Source: Catellatospora sp. TT07R-123
GTDB taxonomy: Bacteria; Actinomycetota; Actinomycetes; Mycobacteriales; Micromonosporaceae
Assembly (NCBI RefSeq): GCF_018327705.1
Contig: NZ_BNEM01000001.1
Location: 744,001-808,000 of the forward strand
Length of the DNA stretch: 64,000 nt
Direction: 5' to 3'
A model generated the notes under the pieces. The model made no database searches and was not told the DNA's origin. It worked only from the letters and a program-made list of their open reading frames with translations. Positions 15,753 to 25,014 of this stretch are shown in pieces (within the stretch, counting starts at the first letter, position 1; each line of letters opens with the position of its first letter). The position numbers and the translations under genes are program-made.

Positions 15753-18548
15753 TCAACCAGATCTACTATGTTGTTTCGGTATCGCCACCGAGCCGAGATC
15801 AGCGTCGTGCAACTCCCGGCGTGAGTTGATCGCCAGCTTGGCGAACACCTTGCGCAGGTGCCACTCCACGGTGCGCGGGCTGATGAACAGCTCGGCGCCG
15901 ATCTCCTGGTTGGTGCGCCCGTCGCGGGCCAGTGACGCGATCAGCGCCTCCTGCGGGGTCAGGTTCAAAGCAGCATCCGCCGTCCGCTTGCGGACCGTCT
16001 CGCCGGTGGCCAGCAACTCATTGCGGGCACGCTCCCCGAACGCCTCGGCGCCCATGGCCGTGAACATCTCGTGGGCACGGCGAAGCTGCGCTCTGGCATC
16101 GGCACGACGGCTCTCCCGACGCAGCCACTCGCCGTAAACCAGGTGCGCCCGTGCCAGGTGAGCGTTCATGTGGCAGTCCTCGAGCCGGTCGATCGCCTCC
16201 CGGTACAGATCTTCGACCAGCGGGCCGTCGCCGAGCAGCGCTCGCGAGCGCGCCTCGGTGCCCAGTGCCCACGGTGTGCCGCTGGCACGCGTCCGCTCCG
16301 TCAGTTGCTCCAGCGCCTGCGCGCCGACATCCGGCCGGTCCGACCTTGCGGCGGCCTCCACCAGTTCGGTCAGTGCCCATGACCTGGCCACCAGGACGTC
16401 GCCGGTGGTCGCGCGGTCGGCGGCGGCCAGCGCCGAGGAGTAACGGCCCAGCCCGTTGTCCAACACCGCGGCGGCGTACTCGGTGAGCACCAGCGCGCTG
16501 CCCTCACCCCGCGGAAACGCGTCCTGGACGCTGTCCTGGGTGAGCCTGGCGGTGCCCTGCTGATCTCCCCGCCACGCGGCCAGCATGAGCGGCGTGTAGG
16601 GCGGGGGTGCCACGTGGATGGCGGCGTCGAGCGCGCCCGCCTCGTCGTTGAGCGCAGCCGCCGTGAGGAAGTCCCCCGACTGGACGTAGTAGCTGGCCAG
16701 GTAGTCCAGGCCCATCGGCAGCAGGCTCAGCGCCCCCGCTTGCCGAGCCGACTGCACCTCGCGCTCCAGCAGGTCCAGCCATGTCACGTTGTCCCACAGC
16801 TCCATCGCCACCAACGCCGAGGTCAGAGACATCCAGGTCAGGCCCATGTCGCCGGCGCGGTAGACCTCCAGCGCCCGCCGAAGGGTCGGTGCGGCCTGGG
16901 TGTACCCCTCGGTGAACTGCACCGACAACCCCTCGAGCAGCAGGTCGATCGCCTGCTGCGAGCCCGGCTCGGCAGGGGCCGAGCGCGCCGCCGCCGCCAC
17001 GGTGCGCACGCCGACCTCGGGCTCCAGCCGCCCGGCGCCGGCGAAGATCGCCGCCAGCAGCGCCTCCAGGTACGTCTCCCGCGCCGACGTCACGTCCAGC
17101 GGGACCAGGCGCTGGGCGGCGTGCAGCAGCAGTCCCGGCGCGTCGCTGCCACGACTGCGCGAGAACACCATCTGGGCTCGCAGCCGTTCCAGGCGCGCCT
17201 GCTGGAACCGGTCCAGTGGGCTCAGCTGTGCGGTGGCCAGCAGCTCGTACGACTCGTCGAGCGCACCGGCCTCGAACGCGGCCTGCGCGGCGGCCAATGC
17301 ACGCTCCCCTCGTACCGGCAGGTCGGGGGTGAGCTCGGTGGCCCGCTGGAGGAACGCCGCAGCGGCCGCAGCGCCACCGCGGGAACGAGCGCGCTGGGCC
17401 GAGCGCTCCAGGTCCGCGGCCACCGCCTCGTCGGGTGCCGCCGTGGCGGCTGCCAGATGCCAGGCGCGCCGGTCCGGGTCGAGCAGCGGGTCGGTGGCCT
17501 CGGCCAACGCCAGATGCACCTGTCGGCGCTCCGCTGCCGTCGCGCAGCGGTAGACGGTGGACCTCACCAGGGGGTGGGAGAACCGCACCCGCGTACCGAT
17601 CGTGATCAACTTGGCCGCCTCCGCGGGCGCGACCGCATCTGGTTCCAGGCCGAGCCCCGACGCCGCGCGCCACAGCAGGCCGGGATCGCCGACGGGTTCG
17701 GCGGCGGCCACCAGCAGCAATCGGCGGCTTGGCGCAGGCAGCTCGCCCATGCGCCGCAGATAGCACTGTTCGATCCGGCTGACCCGGCTCAGCGGCGGCC
17801 GGTCACGGGGAAGTCCGTATCCGCCGGCCAGCTCCGGCACAGTCAGCTCGGTCGGCAGTTCCAGCAGGGCCAGCGGGTTGCCGCGAGCTTCGGCGAGGAT
17901 GCGGTCGCGCACCCGCTCGTCGAGCTGTCCCGGCACCACCAACGCCAGCAGCGAGCGCGAATCGCGATCGTCGAGGCCGGTCAGCACGAGCTCTGGCAGC
18001 CCGAGCAGGTCACGCTGGCCCGGCTCGCGTTCGTCGTCGGGTGTCCGCACCGCGAAGACCAGCCCGATGGGGTCGGCCATCAACCGGCGGGCGACGAAGG
18101 TCAGGGCCTGCGCGGAGGCCTGGTCCAGCCACTGGAAGTCGTCGATGAGGCACAGCAGCGGCCGACCGTGCGTGGTGCCCGACAGCAGGGTCAGGGTCGC
18201 CAGGCCGACCAGGAACCGGTCCGGAGCCGGTCCGTCGGCGAGCCCGAACACGCAACGCAACGCGTCACGCTGGGGCGCGGGGAGGCTGTCGACGTGGTCG
18301 AGCATGGGCAGGCAGAGTTGATGCAGGCCCGCGTAGGCCAATTCCATCTCGGACTCAATACCCGATATGCGTATTAACTGAATTTTTGTCGTTTTTTCCG
18401 CCAGGTAGTCGAGCAACGCAGTCTTGCCTTCGCCGGACTCACCGCGCAACACCAGCACCGCGTGCCGGTCTGCCCGGATCTCGCCCAGCAGCCGATCAAG
18501 CGCCTCGCTCTCGGCCCTGCGTCCGTACAGCCCATGGTCGGCAACCAT
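15753..18548 (-). CDS. Large ATP-binding LuxR-family regulator (LAL)
   Basis: This 931-aa regulator has the normal LAL length. An N-terminal AAA-type NTPase has Walker A GESGEGKT at 36-43 and Walker B PLLCLIDDFQWLD at about 140. A long TPR-like helical middle follows. The C-terminal LuxR helix-turn-helix, LTPQEALIASLARDGRTNQE then IGAELFISPRTVEWHL, ends with the usual KLAINSRREL. LALs activate nearby catabolic or secondary-metabolite genes on binding an inducer. The immediate neighbours are an EAL protein and decayed sequence, so no target is evident. Start ATG 18548. Confidence 0.92.
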   Translation of the reverse strand: MVADHGLYGRRAESEALDRLLGEIRADRHAVLVLRGESGEGKTALLDYLAEKTTKIQLIRISGIESEMELAYAGLHQLCLPMLDHVDSLPAPQRDALRCVFGLADGPAPDRFLVGLATLTLLSGTTHGRPLLCLIDDFQWLDQASAQALTFVARRLMADPIGLVFAVRTPDDEREPGQRDLLGLPELVLTGLDDRDSRSLLALVVPGQLDERVRDRILAEARGNPLALLELPTELTVPELAGGYGLPRDRPPLSRVSRIEQCYLRRMGELPAPSRRLLLVAAAEPVGDPGLLWRAASGLGLEPDAVAPAEAAKLITIGTRVRFSHPLVRSTVYRCATAAERRQVHLALAEATDPLLDPDRRAWHLAAATAAPDEAVAADLERSAQRARSRGGAAAAAAFLQRATELTPDLPVRGERALAAAQAAFEAGALDESYELLATAQLSPLDRFQQARLERLRAQMVFSRSRGSDAPGLLLHAAQRLVPLDVTSARETYLEALLAAIFAGAGRLEPEVGVRTVAAAARSAPAEPGSQQAIDLLLEGLSVQFTEGYTQAAPTLRRALEVYRAGDMGLTWMSLTSALVAMELWDNVTWLDLLEREVQSARQAGALSLLPMGLDYLASYYVQSGDFLTAAALNDEAGALDAAIHVAPPPYTPLMLAAWRGDQQGTARLTQDSVQDAFPRGEGSALVLTEYAAAVLDNGLGRYSSALAAADRATTGDVLVARSWALTELVEAAARSDRPDVGAQALEQLTERTRASGTPWALGTEARSRALLGDGPLVEDLYREAIDRLEDCHMNAHLARAHLVYGEWLRRESRRADARAQLRRAHEMFTAMGAEAFGERARNELLATGETVRKRTADAALNLTPQEALIASLARDGRTNQEIGAELFISPRTVEWHLRKVFAKLAINSRRELHDADLGSVAIPKQHSRSG

Positions 18549-18765
18549 GTCGAACGGCTCCTGTCGTCAGCCATCGACGCGGAAAAATGTCCAAGTCTCA
18601 GCATAATCGCCCCGAATCTGGCATGCGTACGAAACACCCGGCACCCGCAGCGAGGCGGATACCTCCAGTCATGACCGGCAACCTCGTCCACGCGATCCGG
18701 AAGATCTGACCGACGCCGGTCACCGCAGGCCGAGACCATGGATCGCGGCCCGACGGATCCCGGTC

Positions 18766-18939
18766 ATGAGCCGCACCGCCGGCGACTTCCCCACCAAGCC
18801 GCTCGCCAAGGACGGCCTCGACCTCGGCACGCTCGGCTCGTCAGCGGTGCTGCTCGCGATCCTTGTCGCCCTCGTGGGCTATGCCAAGGTCCAGCAGCGG
18901 CGCAGCGGTGCCGAACTCGCCCTGACGAACGCGCCCTGA
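18766..18939 (+). pseudogene. C-terminal fragment of COG4705-type membrane protein
   Basis: A frame of 57 codons reads MSRTAGDFPTKPLAKDGLDL, then GTLGSSAVLLAILVALVGYAKVQQRR. This resembles the last membrane segment of the membrane-anchored COG4705 family. The upstream membrane segments are absent, so it is a remnant; the ATG is probably internal. Confidence 0.5.
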
Positions 18940-18992
18940 TCACCGAACTGCGGCAGATGGCCCGCCGCGCCAACGGACCGCGCCGCGACAGC

Positions 18993-19031
18993 CCGGTCCG
19001 GTCCGGCCGTCAACCGGCCGGACCGGACCGG
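18993..19031. terminator. GC-rich 17-bp hairpin
   Basis: CCGGTCCGGTCCGGCCG (18993-19009) pairs perfectly with 19015-19031 across the loop TCAAC. There is no T-tract, as is usual for actinobacterial terminators. It probably ends transcription of the lost gene upstream. Confidence 0.55.
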
Positions 19032-19270
19032 CCATCGAAGTCTTCTCGAGGCCGACGCCGAGCGTCATGTTGATCCAGTCCGCGAGGCTCTCCCCACGGG
19101 CGTGCACAATATCTTGATGATCCGGTGATGCCGTCGACACGCCCTCGCCGCCTCATTCGCCGACGAACAACCGAAGAAGCTGAACCAGGCTAGGTTGGAC
19201 GCCCACACCGCAGCGCTGGCACAGCCGTGACTTTGCTGGCGGTCACCGCCTTCTCGACTCAGGAGCAACC

Positions 19271-19576
19271 ATGTTGATCACTGTTCATCTGCGCTACGAA
19301 ATCGACCCAGACAAGATCACCGACTTCGAAGAGTACGGCAGGCGCTGGATTCGCCTGGTCAACCGCTTCGGCGGCGACCACCACGGATACTTCCTGCCCG
19401 GCGAAGGCGACAGCGACATCGCGTACGCCCTGTTCTCGTTCCCCAGCATGGCTCAGTACGAGCAGTACCGCACCGGCAGCATGACCGACCCGGAATGCCA
19501 GGAAGCCTTCGAGCTCGCCCGCACAACCCAGTGCATCAGGCGCTACGAGCGCCGTTTCCTCCGACCGCTGAGCTGA
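19271..19576 (+). CDS. NIPSNAP-family protein
   Basis: This 101-aa dimeric alpha/beta barrel-type protein starts MLITVHLRYEIDPDKITDFEEYGRRWIRLV. The motifs HHGYFLPGEGDSDIAYALFSFPSMAQYEQYR and a C-terminal IRRYERRFLRPL are typical of the short bacterial NIPSNAP family. Their role is undefined, possibly small-molecule binding. The ATG is preceded by AGGAGCAACC. The gene stands alone. Confidence 0.85.
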   Translation: MLITVHLRYEIDPDKITDFEEYGRRWIRLVNRFGGDHHGYFLPGEGDSDIAYALFSFPSMAQYEQYRTGSMTDPECQEAFELARTTQCIRRYERRFLRPLS

Positions 19577-19940
19577 CAGACGCCTCAACGGCCTGGCTTC
19601 AGCCGTTTGCAGGGCCGCCTGCCGGGGCGGTTCGGGACCTGGCGGCCTGATCGCGCCGGACCTGCGCCCACCTGAGACCCGCCCCGGCACCCGGCACCCG
19701 GCAATCGCACCGGGACGATCCCCGGCCGGCGAGCGCCTTCACTCAGGGCCAGCGCCGGACGTCGCCAGGTACACCCTTCCCTGGCAGCGGCGGAGCCAGG
19801 GTGCCCTTTGGGAATTCCAATAGCTCCGGGCGTCTACGCCAGGGTCACCGCGCCGACGAATGGACAGTCGTCGTCCTGGGCCCCACTTCGCCGGCGGCGA
19901 ACTGCGCCGCGAGCCGGCCCGTACGAACGATGCTGGGATC
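19577..19940. other. Intergenic region, nothing recognised
   Basis: There is no coding frame with homology. A short CCCTGGC/GCCAGGG inverted pair near 19778-19800 could be a weak terminator. Confidence 0.4.
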
Positions 19941-20426
19941 ATGACAGACATGCCCACTCGCGAGCAGCTGCTTCTCCTCGCCGTCGCCGTCGCCGCGCAG
20001 GCGCGCGCCCACGGCAACCACCCCTTCGGGGCGCTGCTGGCCGACAGCACCGGCACCGTACTCCTCACCGCCGAGAACACCGTGGTCACCGGTAGGGACG
20101 TGACCGGGCACGCCGAGACCAACCTGGTACGGCTGGCCAGCGCCGCCTATCCGGCGGCCGAGCTGAATGCGCTGACGCTGTTCACCAGTACCGAGCCGTG
20201 TGCGATGTGCTCGGGCGCGATCTTCTGGTCGGGGATCGGCTCGGTGGTCTACGCGTTGGCCGAGAGCGGACTGTACGAGCTGACCGGCGACGACCCGGAG
20301 AACCTGACGCTCCGGCTGCCGTGCCGGGACGTGTTCGCGGCGGGCCGCCGGCCGATCCTGGTGGAGGGACCGTTCGACCTGCCGGAGGCGCGCGAGGTCC
20401 ATGCGGGATTCTGGCGGCCGAGCTGA
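19941..20426 (+). CDS. Nucleoside/guanine deaminase (CDA fold)
   Basis: The ATG at 19941 gives 161 aa. Zinc and catalytic motifs are intact: HAETNLVRL (HAE) and TEPCAMCSGAIFWSG (PCxxC). The opening HPFGALLADSTGTVLLTAENTVV is typical of the guanine/tRNA-adenosine deaminase group. It lacks the positively charged features of TadA and ends with VHAGFWR, more like nucleoside deaminases. It hydrolytically deaminates a purine or cytidine-like base; the exact substrate cannot be read from sequence. An upstream in-frame extension to 19860 is unlikely. Confidence 0.88.
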   Translation: MTDMPTREQLLLLAVAVAAQARAHGNHPFGALLADSTGTVLLTAENTVVTGRDVTGHAETNLVRLASAAYPAAELNALTLFTSTEPCAMCSGAIFWSGIGSVVYALAESGLYELTGDDPENLTLRLPCRDVFAAGRRPILVEGPFDLPEAREVHAGFWRPS

Positions 20427-20451
20427 CGGTCGTTGACTTCGCCGACCGGCG

Positions 20452-20941
20452 CTGGGCGAGTACGTGTCGGTCAGCAGCCAGTGCGACACCGAGCGCGCGC
20501 TGCTGGCCAAGGAGCGGGCCGAACTCGGCGAGTTTCCCGAACAGGAGCTCGACGAGCTGACCGGGCTGTACGAGGCGAAGCGCCTGCGACCGGCGGCCGC
20601 GCGGCAGGTGGCCCTGGAACTGACCGCCGTGGACACCTTCGCCGCCCATACCGAGGTCGAACTCGGCATCTCGGCGCACGACCTGGCCAACCCCTGGCAC
20701 GCCGCGGGCTCCTCGGCGCTGGCCTTCACGGGGGTTCGCTGCTGCCGCTGGCCGCGATCCTGCTGCCTCCGCCGGGCGTCCGCATCCCGGTCACCCTCGC
20801 GGTCGTGTTGGCCGGCGTGATCAGCGCCCGGCTGGGCGGCTCGCCGGTGCCGAGGGCGGTGGCCAGGCGGTCGCCGGTGGCGCCCTGGCGATGACCGTTA
20901 CCTTCGGGGTCGGGCACGTCGTCGGCGTCGCCGTGGGCTGA
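20452..20941 (+). pseudogene. VIT/CCC1-type membrane transporter, decayed
   Basis: The frame at 20452 reads LGEYVSVSSQCDTERALLAK, ELTGLYEAKRLRPAAARQVALEL, the cytoplasmic metal-binding helix of VIT-family iron/manganese transporters. One G is missing near 20731; the next frame then continues GSLLPLAAILLPPPGVRIPV and ISARLGGSPV. A third frame gives GGALAMTVTFGVGHVVGVAVG up to the stop at 20941. The N-terminal first transmembrane helices are absent, so it is truncated and multiply frameshifted. Confidence 0.8.
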
Positions 20942-20979
20942 GGACCGACGTCCGGGGCGTGGGACCCGGATGGCCACGT

Positions 20980-21088
20980 GCCGCCCCAGAGCGCCCGCAT
21001 CGACGGGGTCAGCGGCGCCACCGTCACCACCGACGGCTACATCGACTCGCTGCAGGCTGGCCTCGACACCGCGCACTTCAACCCGTGA
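20980..21088 (+). pseudogene. FMN-binding domain C-terminal relic
   Basis: One frame reads ARIDGVSGATVTTDGYIDSL, then QAGLDTAH, and stops at 21088. 'DxVSGATxTS.G....' is the FMN-attachment motif of FMN_bind domains. Nothing upstream completes the domain. Confidence 0.6.
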
Positions 21089-21253
21089 ACCGCCCTGCTC
21101 CTCGGGTAGCGGTCGGAGCAACTCGGTGTCGGGACGTGGTGCAGGTATGCGACCTGGGCCGGTGAGCGATTACGCGGCGGCGCCCTGGCGCGGGGCGCAG
21201 GGCAGATGCGCCCCGGCGGGTCGGCCCGGGAGTCGCGCTTGCACGCACCGACG

Positions 21254-21592
21254 CTATTCGGTGCCGCCCGGGTCGGGTCGGCCTTCGGCCTGGTAGCGGC
21301 GGTTGAGTTCGAGGGCTTCCTGGAGCTGGTCTTCCAGGATGATGATGCGGCACGCCGCCTCGACCGGGGTGCCCTGGTCGGCGATCTCGCGGACCCGGGC
21401 GGCAAGGCGCAGCTGGTAGCGGGAGTAGCGGCGGTGACCTCCGTCGGAGCGGGTCGGCACGAACAGGCCGCCCTCCAGCGAGCGGAGGAACGCCTGAGTG
21501 ACGCCGAGCATCTCGGCGGCCCGGCCCATCGTGTAGGCGGGGTAGTCGTCGTCGTCGAACTTGTCGGCCGGAACCCTGTCAGCTGAGGTCAT
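21254..21592 (-). CDS. MerR-family regulator
   Basis: This 112-aa protein has a single MerR winged helix: YTMGRAAEMLGVTQAFLRSLE, LFVPTRSDGGHRRYSRYQL, then RVREIADQGTPVEAACRIIILEDQLQEAL as the coiled coil. The opening and short length, without an effector domain, resemble HspR-like or orphan MerR regulators. It is divergent from the IS3 relic and has no obvious target next to it. Confidence 0.85.
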   Translation of the reverse strand: MTSADRVPADKFDDDDYPAYTMGRAAEMLGVTQAFLRSLEGGLFVPTRSDGGHRRYSRYQLRLAARVREIADQGTPVEAACRIIILEDQLQEALELNRRYQAEGRPDPGGTE

Positions 21593-21593
21593 A

Positions 21594-21720
21594 GGGCACC
21601 GGCCACGGCTGGTGGAGCGCCTCCGCCCGCAAGCGGCGCGGCAAGTGCCGCAAGGTCGGGCCGCCGGTGCACGACGACCTGGTCCGCCGCGACTTCACCG
21701 CCGCCGGCCCGAACCGTGGT
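21594..21720 (+). pseudogene. IS3-family orfB internal fragment
   Basis: A short frame reads ARKRRGKCRKVGPPVHDDLV, then RRDFTAAGPNR. This is the linker and start of the integrase core in actinobacterial IS3 orfB (VHDDLVxRDFTAxxPN). No flanking IS3 sequence remains. Confidence 0.6.
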
Positions 21721-21728
21721 CAGCCGCG

Positions 21729-22601
21729 TCATTTGACCGCGCCACTGGTGATACCAGAAATGATCTTGCGCTGGGCCACCGCGAGGATGACGAGCAGCGG
21801 CAGGCTCATCAGGATGATGTAGGCAAAGATCAGATGCCAGTTGTCGAGGTAGAGGCCTGCGCTGGCGACCTGGAACAGGTTGAGCGGCAGGGTGTCGAGT
21901 CGGCCGCCGACGACGAAGAACGAGTAGAACACGTCGTTCCAGACGTACAGGCAGATGAGGATCGTCGCGGTGGCCAGGACCGGGCGCAATACCGGCAGGA
22001 TTATCCGGATGAAGACGGTAATCGGACGCGCCCCGTCGACGCGCGCTGCTTCCTCCAGTGATTGCGGCACGGTGCGGATGAAGCCGGTGACGAAGAAGAT
22101 GACCGTGGACATGTAGATGCCCATGTATACGCCAACCATCCCGAGCGAGCTGCCGGCCAGGCCGAGCTGGCGCAGCAGCAACACGATGGTGACCACAGCC
22201 GGCGGCAGCACGATGCCACTGATGGCCAGCGCGTAGAGCACGGCGTTGAGCCTGGTGGCGCGGCGAGCGAGGACCCAGGCCGCCATCGAGCCCAGCGTCA
22301 GCACCCCGGCGACGGCGGGCACCATGACGAGCAGGCTGCCCAGCAACGCCGCGGGAATGTCACCCTGCCTCCACACGTCGGCCAGGTTCTGTCCGAGCTG
22401 CCAGTCGCTGGGCCAGGCGAGGTTCGGGGTGAGCGCTTCGCCCTGCGACTTGCCGGCGGTCACGACGACCAGCCACAGCGGTATCCCGATCAGGACGGCG
22501 GCCGTCACCACGACGAACGGCGGCCGCAGCCGCGACCAGACGCTCGCCGCGCGGCGGCGTGGGCGGACGGGCCGGCGGGGGGTGTAGACCGGCTGGGTCA
22601 C
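21729..22601 (-). CDS. Carbohydrate ABC transporter permease (MalG type)
   Basis: The 290-aa protein has six predicted transmembrane helices and the inner-membrane EAA loop EEAARVDGARPITVFIRIILPVLRP that contacts the ATPase. The C-terminal VAQRKIISGITSGAVK is typical of the MalG/CUT1 permease. The GTG start overlaps the stop of the upstream permease gene by 4 nt, so the two are coupled. No ATPase gene is present in this operon; CUT1 systems in actinomycetes commonly share the MsiK-type ATPase encoded elsewhere. Confidence 0.92.
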   Translation of the reverse strand: MTQPVYTPRRPVRPRRRAASVWSRLRPPFVVVTAAVLIGIPLWLVVVTAGKSQGEALTPNLAWPSDWQLGQNLADVWRQGDIPAALLGSLLVMVPAVAGVLTLGSMAAWVLARRATRLNAVLYALAISGIVLPPAVVTIVLLLRQLGLAGSSLGMVGVYMGIYMSTVIFFVTGFIRTVPQSLEEAARVDGARPITVFIRIILPVLRPVLATATILICLYVWNDVFYSFFVVGGRLDTLPLNLFQVASAGLYLDNWHLIFAYIILMSLPLLVILAVAQRKIISGITSGAVK

Positions 22602-23566
22602 AGGATCTCCTCGCGATTGCGCAGGAAGCGGATGACGGGGAACGCCAGCAGAGCGACCAGCAGGAACAGCACCAGGCTCATCGTGGTGGCCTGCGCGAAC
22701 AGACCCTGGCCGAAGGTGCGGTAGATGAAGATGTTGAGGATCTCGGTGGTGCGGGCGGGGCCTCCGCCGGTCGTGGCCTGCACGATGTCGAAGCCATTCA
22801 TCGACCCGAGCAGGGCGGTGGCGACGTTGAAGGTGACCGCGGGCGCCAGCAGCGGGAACCGGATCCGCCAGAACGCCCGCCAGGGCGATGCGCCGTCGAT
22901 GTGCGCCGCCTCGACGATGTCCTCAGGGATGGTCTTGAATCCGGCCAGGTAGATGAGCATGGACAGGCCCATCCACTTCCAGGCGTGGATCGCCGCGACG
23001 ACCACGATGGTCCAGCTGGTGCTGCCCAGCCAGGCGACGTCCACGTCGGCGCCGGTGACGGCGCCAAGCAGGCCGTTCAGCGCGCCTTCGGGTTTGAGCA
23101 GCGCCTGGAAGATGTACCCGACCGCCAGCGCGGACATGAGCACGGGGATCAGGAACAGCACCCGCACCACGTGGTTGAGCCGGGTGTCGCGCTCGAGCAG
23201 CACCGCCAGGCCGAAGCCGAACAGGTTCTGGAACAGCGCGACCAGCACCGCGTAGACGATGGTGATGCGCAGCGAGCGGAACAGGGTGCCGCTCGCGGCG
23301 AGGTCGGCGAAGTTGTCCCAGCCGACCGGGTTGATCTGGCTCTTGAAGCCGGACCAGTCGGTGAAGGCGTAGACGAAGTTGAACACGGTGGGCAGGAAGA
23401 AGAAGACGACCAGGATCGCGAACGCCGGCGCGAGGAACCACATCGGGTGGGTGTGCCGGCTGATCGCCGAGCTGCGACGTGCCGCGGCCAGCCAAGTCCG
23501 GGTCCTGTCGCGTGGTGGCGGCGCGGTCGGCGGCGTACCGACGGCCTGTTCCAGGACGGTCGACAC
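22598..23566 (-). CDS. Carbohydrate ABC transporter permease (MalF type)
   Basis: The 322-aa protein has an extended polar N-terminus, then six membrane segments. The EAA motif is EAAHIDGASPWRAFWRIRFPLLAP. It pairs with the MalG-type permease to form the membrane channel for sugar uptake. It lies about 70 bp after the binding-protein gene. The position between the solute-binding protein and MalG-type permease is the standard CUT1 order. Confidence 0.92.
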   Translation of the reverse strand: MSTVLEQAVGTPPTAPPPRDRTRTWLAAARRSSAISRHTHPMWFLAPAFAILVVFFFLPTVFNFVYAFTDWSGFKSQINPVGWDNFADLAASGTLFRSLRITIVYAVLVALFQNLFGFGLAVLLERDTRLNHVVRVLFLIPVLMSALAVGYIFQALLKPEGALNGLLGAVTGADVDVAWLGSTSWTIVVVAAIHAWKWMGLSMLIYLAGFKTIPEDIVEAAHIDGASPWRAFWRIRFPLLAPAVTFNVATALLGSMNGFDIVQATTGGGPARTTEILNIFIYRTFGQGLFAQATTMSLVLFLLVALLAFPVIRFLRNREEIL

Positions 23567-23637
23567 GGGTGGCTCCCTTCGGTCGGTGGTAGGCGGTGGG
23601 GGCGGGGGTAGGCGGCCGCCCCCACCGCCGGTCTGGG

Positions 23638-24948
23638 TCAGAAGCCGGTTACGCCGGCAGCCCTGGCGAGCTGGGCGAACTGCTCCTGAGTGGTGGTGGC
23701 GACCTGTTCCGGGGTCATCGTGCCGGCGATCATGTCGGCCAGGTTGATGTACAGGTCCGGGTTTGCCACCGCCAGGGCCTGCATCGAACCGACCGAGGTG
23801 CTCAGCGAGGCGTGCACGGCCAGCAGCGCCTGCGGCACCCCGGCCGGGCTCGGCACGGCGGTCTGCAGGGACACGGTTTTGCGGTCGGCGACGAAGCCCG
23901 CGTAGCCCGGCCCCATCCAGTAGGCCAGCAGCTGTCGGGCGGCGGCCTCACGCTTGGCGTCGCCGGTCTTGAACGCGACCAGGGCGTTGCTCTGGTCCGG
24001 GATGAAGGTGCCGACGTTGCCCGACGGCGAGATCGGGAAGAAGCCGATCTTGCTGTCGAGCGTGGCGGTGTCCGCCTTGGCCTGCAGCTGGCCGAAGAAC
24101 GAGTTCACCTGTACCGCCATGGCGGCCTTGCCCGACAGCAGCGCGGTGCCCTGGTCGTCGAAGGTCGCGGTCTTGATGTCGGCGTTGAACAGGCCTTCGT
24201 CGATGAGCGCCTGGTACTTCTTGATCGCGTCGAGCACGACCGGGCTGGAGAACGTCTCCTTGTTCGTGTTGATCCTGTCCCAGAGCCCGTCGCGGGCGGC
24301 GTCGGCGAGCTGCACCTGCACCCACCACTGGGTCGCCCAGCGGTCCTTGCCCATCTCGAAGAACGGCGTCACGCCCTTGGCCTTGAGCTGCCGGGCGACG
24401 GTGAGCATCTCGTCGAGGTTCTTCGGGGTGGCGGGGACGCCGTTGGCGGCGAACACCTCCTTGTTGTAGTAGACGCCCTCGACCGCGGGGCTGGTGACCA
24501 GCGCGGCGTAGCGGGTGCCGTCGAGCAGCCCGGTGATGTCGCGCAGCGCCGGGGTGAGCTGGCCGAGCCACGGGGCGCCGTCGAGCGGTTGCAGGTTGGC
24601 CTTGGCGTTCAGCGCGGTGAGCATCGACGCGGTGGGCTGCCAGAACGCCAGGTCGGGTTTGTCGCCGGTGGCGACCTTGGTCTGCACGCCCTGCTCGTAC
24701 GGGTCGGGGATGGTGACCACGTCGACCTTGGCGCCGGTCGCGGCCTGGAACGCCTCGATGACCTGCTTGGGCACGGTGTTGCTGTTCTGCGCGGCCCAGA
24801 CGGTCAGCGTGACGCCGTCCAGCTTCGCGGTGGGCTCGGCCCAGGTCACCGGTCCGCCGGTGGTGGCCTCGGAACCGGGATCGCTGCACCCGGTGGCCGC
24901 CAACGCGACGAGAGCGAGCGCGGCGAGCGCGCGCCTTGGCATTTTCAT
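23638..24948 (-). CDS. Sugar-binding lipoprotein of ABC transporter
   Basis: The 436-aa protein has a lipoprotein signal, MKMPRRALAALALVALAATG, then C at position 21. It is an extracellular solute-binding protein of CUT1 type: KLDGVTLTVWAAQNSNTVPK, VKGVYYNKEVFAANGVP-like segments, SGKAAMAVQVNSFFG, YWMGPGYAGFVADRK. It is translated first among the transporter genes, following the alpha-galactosidase gene. Given the neighbours, the ligand is most likely a galactoside (inference). Confidence 0.92.
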   Translation of the reverse strand: MKMPRRALAALALVALAATGCSDPGSEATTGGPVTWAEPTAKLDGVTLTVWAAQNSNTVPKQVIEAFQAATGAKVDVVTIPDPYEQGVQTKVATGDKPDLAFWQPTASMLTALNAKANLQPLDGAPWLGQLTPALRDITGLLDGTRYAALVTSPAVEGVYYNKEVFAANGVPATPKNLDEMLTVARQLKAKGVTPFFEMGKDRWATQWWVQVQLADAARDGLWDRINTNKETFSSPVVLDAIKKYQALIDEGLFNADIKTATFDDQGTALLSGKAAMAVQVNSFFGQLQAKADTATLDSKIGFFPISPSGNVGTFIPDQSNALVAFKTGDAKREAAARQLLAYWMGPGYAGFVADRKTVSLQTAVPSPAGVPQALLAVHASLSTSVGSMQALAVANPDLYINLADMIAGTMTPEQVATTTQEQFAQLARAAGVTGF

Positions 24949-25014
24949 CGGTATCTCCTTGGAATCTCGGTGGGAGGTACCGGCCCGTGGGGGCGGGCCG
25001 GACGGCTGGGACGC

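Noticed and set aside
16614-18377. 587-residue plus-strand frame
   Set aside because: Antisense of the LuxR-type regulator; no motif, biased composition.
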